Positions 1-3,991 of a stretch of 5,303 nt of DNA are shown here, piece after piece (the stretch's first letter is position 1; the number at the start of each line of letters is the position of its first letter). A program made the translations under genes and the position numbers. Under the pieces are notes generated by a model, which saw nothing but the letters and a program-made list of their open reading frames with translations, was not told the DNA's origin and made no database searches. The stretch is from Desulfocapsa sp. GTDB taxonomy: Bacteria; Desulfobacterota; Desulfobulbia; Desulfobulbales; Desulfocapsaceae. The stretch is from the NCBI GenBank assembly GCA_029935135.1, contig JAOZKX010000157.1, forward strand, positions 1-5,303, written 5' to 3'.

Positions 1-451
1 TGGGTATTTTACCGGTATGATCATCGGCTCCATTGGGGCACTAGCCATCAGCAAGCTGCTCTCCCGCCACCCGGGTCAAATCATAGTAATTAATGCCTGC
101 GTTACCGGTCTTCTTACCCTGGCCTATGCCTCCAGCCAGACGGTATGGATAGCTGTGATGTGGGCCTTTATTTTCGGCCCGCCATTTGCTATTCGCGATG
201 TGGCACAGGATTCATTGCTGCAGAGCACAGTTGACAAGGAACAGTTGGGGCGGATCTACGCGACACGGGAAATGCTACGCAATGCTGTCTTTATGGTTGC
301 AGGTATCACCTTTGCGTGGCTCTCCGACTTTGTACCCATCCGCCAGATTTATGTTATTGGAGGAATCCTCTACATTCTGACTGGTCTCTATGCCCTCAGT
401 AACAAAGCGTTGAGAGAAAGCAGGATAACTCCGGATACTAGCAAGATGTGA
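1..451 (+). CDS. MFS transporter, C-terminal part (5' end outside window)
   Basis: This is the C-terminal 149 residues of a polytopic inner-membrane protein; the frame is open from the first bases, so the true start lies upstream. It shows about five hydrophobic segments: one at the window edge (GYFTGMIIGSIGALAI), then IVINACVTGLLTLAYA, VWIAVMWAFIFGPPFAI, FMVAGITFAWL and IYVIGGILYILTGLYAL. These fit helices 8-12 of a 12-helix major facilitator. The loop after the third segment (RDVAQDSLLQSTVD, then GRIYATREMLRNA) is typical of the drug/siderophore-efflux type MFS proteins (MFS_1 / MFS_3-like), where a short polar linker separates two late helices. MFS proteins move small solutes by proton-coupled exchange; the substrate cannot be told from this part. 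The tail (ALRESRITPDTSKM) is polar and cytoplasmic. The next gene starts 138 bp later behind its own promoter, so co-transcription is not required. Family call is secure; substrate unknown. Confidence 0.88.
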   Translation, partial: GYFTGMIIGSIGALAISKLLSRHPGQIIVINACVTGLLTLAYASSQTVWIAVMWAFIFGPPFAIRDVAQDSLLQSTVDKEQLGRIYATREMLRNAVFMVAGITFAWLSDFVPIRQIYVIGGILYILTGLYALSNKALRESRITPDTSKM

Positions 452-483
452 AGATGTTCTCTATGGATTGAGCCGATCTACCG

Positions 484-511
484 TTGACCTTTTGGGGCCC
501 GGTGATATGAT
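484..511 (+). promoter_or_regulatory. Putative sigma70-type promoter for the flippase gene
   Basis: TTGACC at 484-489 (5 of 6 to the -35 consensus) is followed after 16 bp by TATGAT at 506-511 (5 of 6 to the -10 consensus). Transcription would begin near 518, giving a leader of about 70 nt before the ATG at 590. It lies in the gap between the MFS gene and the flippase gene, in the right orientation. Found by eye only. Confidence 0.5.
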
Positions 512-523
512 GCAATCATGTCA
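503..523. promoter_or_regulatory. 9-bp palindrome over the -10 box: operator candidate
   Basis: TGATATGAT (503-511) and ATCATGTCA (515-523) form an inverted repeat with a 3-base centre (GCA); all nine positions pair if one T-G wobble is allowed. The palindrome covers the predicted -10 box and start site of the flippase promoter, a usual place for a repressor operator. No T-run follows on either strand, so it does not look like a rho-independent terminator for the MFS gene. It could also act as a hairpin at the 5' end or as a rho-type mRNA end; no cognate regulator is in the window. Confidence 0.4.
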
Positions 524-589
524 GGACCACTGTATAGAGATTAATCTGGAGCGTGTAGTCATCTTGAAGATCATTCCTTCCTTTACAAT

Positions 590-2083
590 ATGCCATCAGT
601 AGAAAATAAAAAAATCCTTGCTGACGATCTCAAAGGAAAAGCAATTACCGGAGGTACCTGGCTTTTATTGACTCGCCTCCTGCACAGTGTCCTGCAGTTC
701 ATCCGCACCGTGATTCTTGCCCGTCTCCTTGTACCACATGACTTCGGGCTTTTCAGTGTGGCAATACTCGCCCTGTTCCTGGTACAGCAATTTTCAAATC
801 TGGGCTTTACATCGGCCTTGATTCAAAAGAAAGGAAACATTGCCCCCTATCTCAACACGGTATGGACAATAAACATAATCAAGGGGGCGGCAATTGCCCT
901 GCTCCTGTTTCTAACCGCCCCGCTGCTGGGCACTTTCTTTGAATCCGTTGAGGCCATCTCCGTAATAAGGGCCATGGCTCTGATAGTGGTGCTGCAAAGT
1001 CTGTCCAATGTGGCAGTTGTCTATTTTGACAAAGAGCTCACCTATAAAAAATATCTTTTCTTTACTATTGGTAGAACACTTGCCGAACTCATCGTCGGGG
1101 TCAGTGCTGCAATTCTTCTCCAGAATGTCTGGGCCCTGGTATTAGGGCTTTTGGCTGGGGAACTGACTGCATGCATTATCTCCTACGCCATCTATTCCTT
1201 TCGTCCACGATTCGCCCTTGATACTTCCATGGCCAAAGAACTTTTTGTCTTCGGTAAATGGCTCTTTGGCTCAAGTGCTCTGGTTTATCTTACGACTCAG
1301 GGGAGTTCCATTTTTGTTGGTAAGTATTTAGGGTTGGCCACCCTTGGAATATTTCACATGGCCTACAGATTCACCGGTATGATTTCCAATGAGCTCGTCT
1401 TTCCGGTGCTAAAGGTGACATTTCCCGTCTATGCCAGGCTGCAGGATGACCTTCCGCGGCTGCGGAATGCCTGTTTAGATGTGTTTAAATTAAGCTCTTT
1501 TATTATTTTTCTGGCAGCCATGCTTCTTTTTGTTCTTGCTGACAATATTGTTTTCACAGTGATAGGCGAACAGTGGGCCGGATCGATTCCCATTATTCGC
1601 ATCCTTGTTTTGCAGGCATCTGACTGGAGTCTGCAACGCCTTCTCCTCCCGATCCCCAAAGCCCTTGGCCATCCACGGATACAGACCATCAACTCGTTTG
1701 TTCAACTGCTCGCCATCTCTCTCTGCATCTACCCTTTGGCCTCACAATGGGGTATCACAGGGGTCGCCTGGGGTGTTGTCCTGCAGAATTTCATCAGCTT
1801 TCCAATACTTCTCACAATGGTACTGCCCCAAATAAATCTCTCTATTAAAGCATTTCTGATGACTCTGGCCGGACCCCTGGTAAATGCACTTTTGTGTGGA
1901 TTTCTTTTATTTAAAATAGATGGACTTTTGTCGTTTTCAATGACCACCCTTTGTGGGGAACTGCTGCTTGGAGTTATAATGTATCTCGCCAGCAGTCTCC
2001 TCTTCTGCCCGGGTATTCTAAAAAGTCTACTCTCCTTGAAAAACTCCTACCGACCAGTCGGCGATTGTTCAGATGACGCTTGA
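590..2083 (+). CDS. Wzx-type polysaccharide/O-unit flippase (oligosaccharide flippase family)
   Basis: A complete 497-residue inner-membrane protein of the MOP (MATE/PST/MVF) superfamily, COG2244 / polysaccharide synthesis type, close in character to WzxC-like exporters. These proteins flip undecaprenyl-linked oligosaccharide units across the inner membrane for O-antigen, capsule or exopolysaccharide assembly. The N-terminal signature is clear: after a polar start, helix 1 (about 20-45) leads into ARLLVPHDFGLFSVA (residues 44-58), then FSNLGFTSALIQKK (68-81) and LNTVWT (88-93). Repeated hydrophobic segments continue to about residue 480, consistent with 12-14 helices. Length is normal for the family. 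The ATG at 590 is the only canonical start in its stretch (the frame is closed by TAA at 542-544), but no Shine-Dalgarno is visible before it, so translation may start weakly. No glycosyltransferase, Wzy or Wzz gene is adjacent in the window, so the polysaccharide cannot be named and the gene may be an orphan copy or lie at a cluster edge. Confidence 0.9.
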   Translation: MPSVENKKILADDLKGKAITGGTWLLLTRLLHSVLQFIRTVILARLLVPHDFGLFSVAILALFLVQQFSNLGFTSALIQKKGNIAPYLNTVWTINIIKGAAIALLLFLTAPLLGTFFESVEAISVIRAMALIVVLQSLSNVAVVYFDKELTYKKYLFFTIGRTLAELIVGVSAAILLQNVWALVLGLLAGELTACIISYAIYSFRPRFALDTSMAKELFVFGKWLFGSSALVYLTTQGSSIFVGKYLGLATLGIFHMAYRFTGMISNELVFPVLKVTFPVYARLQDDLPRLRNACLDVFKLSSFIIFLAAMLLFVLADNIVFTVIGEQWAGSIPIIRILVLQASDWSLQRLLLPIPKALGHPRIQTINSFVQLLAISLCIYPLASQWGITGVAWGVVLQNFISFPILLTMVLPQINLSIKAFLMTLAGPLVNALLCGFLLFKIDGLLSFSMTTLCGELLLGVIMYLASSLLFCPGILKSLLSLKNSYRPVGDCSDDA

Positions 2084-2261
2084 TCTTTCTTGTTAGAGAG
2101 TGAGATGCTATTGTTTTATCCAATTATTGTGGATGCAGTGAAAGGTATAAAGTCTTTCTCTTATGTATAAAATAAAGAGTCAAATCAATTGAGCTAACAC
2201 CCATGACTCCAAATGAATCAATTAGTATAGTATAAAAGAAGTGAGCCCGAGAATTTGCACA

Positions 2262-2276
2262 AGCGGAAGATCCGCT
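2262..2276. repeat. Small perfect hairpin (6-bp stem, 3-base loop)
   Basis: AGCGGA (2262-2267) and TCCGCT (2271-2276) are perfect inverted repeats around AGA. No T-run follows on either strand, so it is not a typical intrinsic terminator by itself. It sits just left of the bidirectional terminator and may add structure at the 3' ends of the two converging transcripts. It may be chance. Confidence 0.3.
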
Positions 2277-2284
2277 GAAGAGAC

Positions 2285-2334
2285 AAAAAAATACCCCGAA
2301 CCACTCGTCGATCCGATGAGCCAGGGTACTTTTT
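2285..2334. terminator. Bidirectional rho-independent terminator
   Basis: The inner stem is CTCGTCG (2304-2310) with CGATGAG (2314-2320), seven pairs including one G-T, around a 3-base loop. An outer stem TACCC (2292-2296) with GGGTA (2324-2328) closes it across an unequal internal loop. Seven A (2285-2291) lie to the left, read as a U-tract on the minus strand, and five T (2330-2334) to the right. It starts 16 bases past the cytochrome stop and so best serves that gene, with the flippase transcript arriving from the other side. The minus-strand direction has the longer U-run. Confidence 0.65.
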
Positions 2335-2349
2335 GCAAGGCCGATGGAA

Positions 2350-2751
2350 TCAGTGTGTGTTATTGTGAGGATGTGGATCCGACGATGTCAGATTCTTCGG
2401 TTGAATATGACAGGCATTACAACGAGTATTCGCTGCAAAAGCAGTTTCTCCATCATGACATGCTCCACAGGACTTCCCTTCCGCCAGAGCTTTCATAGTC
2501 TGAGCAGTTTTTGGAGTGACGCCACGCTGCATAGCAAAAAGATCACCATGGCAGGCAGCACATTCCAGGCCGATTTCCTCTGTATGCACCCTGTGATTGA
2601 AGATTACATTAATAGGTTCTGCCATGATAATTGGACTCTTTGGTCCAAATTTTTTCGCATCATACCCTTCTGTTGCTGCAGCAAGGCTGGTGAGCAGAAA
2701 ACTTCCTGTAAGCACGGTCACACAAAGAGCACTAAAGAAAAACTTGTTCAT
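2350..2751 (-). CDS. Secreted triheme c-type cytochrome (c3/c7-like, FNHxxH type)
   Basis: A 133-residue periplasmic cytochrome. Residues 1-26 form a Sec signal peptide: MNK, a hydrophobic core to about residue 23, then an Ala-rich end with likely cleavage near A26. The mature part has three CxxCH heme sites: CAACH (64-68), CGACH (95-99) and CNACH (111-115). Upstream FNHRVH (51-56) supplies two His that in c3/c7-type proteins act as distal heme ligands; a third may come from the His-rich tail (H127, H129, H133). The order FNHxxH, CxxCH, a 26-residue spacer, then two close CxxCH sites matches the triheme cytochrome c7/c3-like domain (Cytochrome_C7 type; 'nanowire' triheme repeat family) found as single domains or tandem copies in metal- and sulfur-respiring Desulfobacterota. 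The role is low-potential electron shuttling in the periplasm; the partner is not in the window. The gene stands alone, with an AGGAGG site 5 bases before the ATG and a terminator just after the stop. Heme attachment needs a cytochrome c maturation system elsewhere. Confidence 0.92.
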   Translation of the reverse strand: MNKFFFSALCVTVLTGSFLLTSLAAATEGYDAKKFGPKSPIIMAEPINVIFNHRVHTEEIGLECAACHGDLFAMQRGVTPKTAQTMKALAEGKSCGACHDGETAFAANTRCNACHIQPKNLTSSDPHPHNNTH

Positions 2752-2756
2752 TTTTT

Positions 2757-2762
2757 CCTCCT
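2757..2762 (-). promoter_or_regulatory. Strong ribosome binding site of the cytochrome gene
   Basis: On the minus strand AGGAGG is separated by five A from the ATG at 2751. This perfect anti-16S match fixes the start codon and is the strongest Shine-Dalgarno in the window, suggesting the cytochrome is translated at a high rate. Confidence 0.85.
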
Positions 2763-2817
2763 GTAATTCGAAAAAATATTTTGATCTTACTGGACACTCG
2801 TTCTCATAGAATGGTGC

Positions 2818-2848
2818 GTTATACCTTTGAAATTATAAAACTTTTCAA
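2818..2848 (-). promoter_or_regulatory. Putative promoter region of the cytochrome gene
   Basis: Read on the minus strand, TTGAAA (2843-2848) is followed after 19 bp by TATAAC (2818-2823), and a perfect TATAAT lies between them (2832-2837) with only a poor -35 partner. Either -10 would give a leader of about 60-75 nt. The stretch is AT-rich and lies directly upstream of the gene, but no single combination has ideal spacing, so the exact promoter is uncertain. Confidence 0.35.
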
Positions 2849-2881
2849 CTACCAATTAAACTCAGTTTTGTTGCATATTGT

Positions 2882-2954
2882 TGTAGGAGGGCACTCCTTG
2901 TATGGTGAATTGTTGCTAAATCTGGAAAATCGCTCGCAGGGACGATCTCCTACA
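2882..2954. repeat. Degenerate pair of inverted REP-like sequences (BIME-like)
   Basis: TGTAGGAG (2882-2889) recurs as its perfect reverse complement CTCCTACA (2947-2954). TGTAGGAG is the usual head of many REP/RAYT-type palindromes, which continue with a variable stem, a CCCTTG-like loop and a GATTTT-like end. The right copy, read on the minus strand, keeps this plan: head, ATCGTCCCTGCGAGCGAT as a stem-loop with four outer pairs and mismatches, then TTTTCC (ending about 2924). The left copy, read on the plus strand, has the head, GGCACTCCTTG and a decayed remainder; its AGGAG (2885-2889) also pairs with CTCCT (2894-2898). Together they look like a head-out inverted pair in non-coding DNA. 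The family assignment is from memory of the consensus shape, not from a search. Confidence 0.45.
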
Positions 2955-3203
2955 GTTCCATTTTGCAGCTACCTGGGTTTCGATGGCAATCAGGTTCAAC
3001 TTTGCAGCCCAACCACAGGTACCACATTATTTCACACGACACCTTCAACACTACATCCATTCGTGCATATGTCAAGATTATTCGAAAAGAAAAGAACAAA
3101 AGAAGAGCGCTTGATAAATCGTATCCTTGGGTAAACAAATTTTCTGTTTCGGTCGATAAAGTGGCAACAGTCTTTCTTGGCACTCGTATTCATTCTCCAT
3201 TGC
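2955..3203. other. Intergenic stretch with no identified gene
   Basis: This stretch lies between the REP-like pair and the ribosome binding site of the next gene. Frames are open on both strands for 70-117 codons, but none has a ribosome binding site, recognisable domain or natural composition, and they overlap one another, so I do not call them. TTTGCAGC occurs twice (2962-2969 and 3001-3008), and ACCTG (2971-2975) can pair with CAGGT (2991-2995). The promoter of the 3217 gene should be here, but I see no pair of boxes with good spacing. A decayed gene or a structured leader is possible; neither is supported. Confidence 0.4.
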
Positions 3204-3207
3204 AGGA
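3204..3207 (+). promoter_or_regulatory. Ribosome binding site deciding the start at 3217
   Basis: AGGA (3204-3207) stands 9 bases before ATG 3217 and 6 bases before an in-frame TTG at 3214. Both spacings work; ATG is preferred as the stronger start codon, and the choice changes the protein by a single residue. Confidence 0.55.
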
Positions 3208-3216
3208 AATTGCTTG

Positions 3217-3756
3217 ATGAAAATTGATATACCTTCTCAGTTCGTCCTTCCTCCCAACTCCACGACAAAACAGAACAATAATACCAATAGTTTTACTGAC
3301 CACCTTGCAAACAGTATCGCCCCGGGAAGATCAGCAGAAAGGCCAAACAGCCTCAGAGATGAGCTTGCCGAATTTAAAGAAAAGGGATTCATCAGATATA
3401 TATACGAGGAACGGGTAGCCAGAATTCGGGAACAACTACTTGATGATATGGGTATAAGCGAAGAAGAACTTGCTGCTATGCCGCTTGAGAGAAGGCAAAA
3501 AATTGAAGAGCTGATTGCTCAGGAAATCCAGAGACGGCTGGCCGCAGAATCCGCGCTCGATAACAACAAGGACAATAATAGACTGAAATTATCTCTTCCA
3601 AACTCACCGCAAAGCATGGCCCTGCAGGGCGGTCTAAACAATAGTCTCCCCGGCATGGAAACAGTAATGGAAAAGCATATGGCTCAGATGACATTGGCAA
3701 GCCGACCAAAAACGACTATTGAAAGACTGGAGACTCTGCTGGACAAAAATGACTGA
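3217..3756 (+). CDS. Conserved-type hypothetical protein, charged and helical
   Basis: A 179-residue soluble protein without signal peptide, membrane segment or cysteine. Three parts are visible. Residues 1-45 are polar, Asn/Ser/Thr/Pro-rich and probably disordered. Residues 46-112 are a strongly charged helical block: LRDELAEFKEKGFIRYIYEE, ERVARIREQLLDDMGISEEE and then LAAMPLERRQKIEELIAQEI, ending QRRLAAE. Residues 113-179 are a low-complexity linker (NNKDNN) with a C-terminal helix, TTIERLETLLDKND. The block 'LLDDMGISEEELAAMPLERRQKIEELIAQEIQRRL' should be read as two segments: a helix ending in MGIS.EEL, then MP.E.R..IE..IA.EI.RR. I recall this pattern from uncharacterised proteobacterial proteins, where MGLTEEDLxxMPPEQR-like text recurs; no function is known to me. 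The gene stands alone, over 230 bp from the next. It could be a small adaptor or a protein-interaction module. Coding status is supported by the ribosome site, the even composition and the amphipathic helices; function is unknown. Confidence 0.8.
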   Translation: MKIDIPSQFVLPPNSTTKQNNNTNSFTDHLANSIAPGRSAERPNSLRDELAEFKEKGFIRYIYEERVARIREQLLDDMGISEEELAAMPLERRQKIEELIAQEIQRRLAAESALDNNKDNNRLKLSLPNSPQSMALQGGLNNSLPGMETVMEKHMAQMTLASRPKTTIERLETLLDKND

Positions 3757-3914
3757 CAAAGACACTCATTGTCACTACCTCCTCACCAATATGGCCAGTA
3801 GTAAGAGATATCCTAAACCATAAGAGCAGCCTGCAGCACCCACCATCACCTCCCCAAGGAACACTCCCAACCAACTGCATTCATAGCATTTTGCACCATC
3901 AGCAAAAGACACCC
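3757..3914. other. Intergenic gap with C-rich, G-poor centre
   Basis: The gap follows the hypothetical protein. TGACAA (3754-3759, overlapping the stop codon) and TTGTCA (3769-3774) form a perfect 6-bp inverted repeat with a 9-base loop but no T-run, so termination is doubtful. From about 3835 to 3900 the plus strand is very C-rich and poor in G (for example CACCCACCATCACCTCCCC), a composition that resists RNA structure and resembles rho-utilisation (rut) sequence. No gene is seen. On the minus strand an AGGAGG near 3777-3782 precedes only a very short frame. Confidence 0.4.
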
Positions 3915-3956
3915 TTGATCTTTTCGACATTTTTATGGATAATCAGGAGATATAAT
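3915..3956 (+). promoter_or_regulatory. Putative promoter of the modular surface-protein gene
   Basis: TTGATC (3915-3920) is followed after exactly 17 bp by GATAAT (3938-3943): four and five of six consensus matches. A second, perfect TATAAT (3951-3956) has a TCGACA (3924-3929) upstream at a long 21-bp spacing. If the second -10 were used, RNA would begin near 3963, past the ribosome-site-like AGGAGA; if the first were used, that site would be in or at the very end of the leader. Which one works decides how the gene is translated. Confidence 0.35.
3945..3950 (+). promoter_or_regulatory. Shine-Dalgarno-like AGGAGA with no canonical start beside it
   Basis: AGGAGA lies 8 bases before an ATA codon at 3959-3961, which is in frame with the modular gene downstream; the frame is open from 3956. 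The first ATG is at 3992, 41 bases beyond the AGGAGA, too far for normal initiation. Before ATG 3992 itself only a weak GAG is present. The motif may be chance within a promoter, or may mark a rare ATA/ATT start. Confidence 0.3.
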
Positions 3957-3991
3957 ACATATCCATTCCCCTATCCCTGAGACAAAAACAT

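Larger units (their letters stand above)
2084..2349. other. AT-rich convergent intergenic spacer
   Basis: This spacer lies between the 3' ends of the flippase gene (+) and the cytochrome gene (-). The part to about 2240 is AT-rich, with three scattered copies of GTATAAA (2145, 2165 and 2230) and two similar ATCAATT stretches (about 2184 and 2217), none arranged as a convincing array. The right end carries a small hairpin and the terminator described separately. No open frame here has a ribosome binding site and plausible protein features. No T-tailed hairpin is seen directly after the flippase stop, so its transcript may run about 200 nt to the shared terminator. Confidence 0.6.

Noticed and set aside
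1429..1947. Several 70-87 codon open frames antisense to or out of frame with the flippase
   Set aside because: They are shadows of the flippase coding frame: no ribosome sites, odd composition, no recognisable domains.
2049..2060. CCGACCAGTCGG hairpin at the end of the flippase gene as a terminator
   Set aside because: The loop is only two bases, it lies inside coding sequence and no T-run follows.
2145..2236. Three copies of GTATAAA as a regulatory repeat or iteron array
   Set aside because: Spacing is irregular and such short AT-rich words are expected by chance in this stretch.
2241..2809. Plus-strand open frames across the cytochrome gene
   Set aside because: The minus-strand frame has a signal peptide, three CxxCH sites and AGGAGG; the opposite-strand frames show no protein character.
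2880..3020. GCAAAG-containing minus-strand sequence as a cyclic-di-GMP-type riboswitch
   Set aside because: Only short fragments resemble the consensus; the conserved core and receptor helices are missing and it is not placed before a start codon.
3166..3206. TGGCA...TTGCA pattern as a sigma54 promoter for the 3217 gene
   Set aside because: The GG and GC doublets are not at the required distance in any combination.
2781..3268. Overlapping open frames on both strands between the cytochrome and the 3217 gene
   Set aside because: No ribosome site at their starts, several mutually overlapping, and the longest runs through the cytochrome promoter and the REP-like pair.
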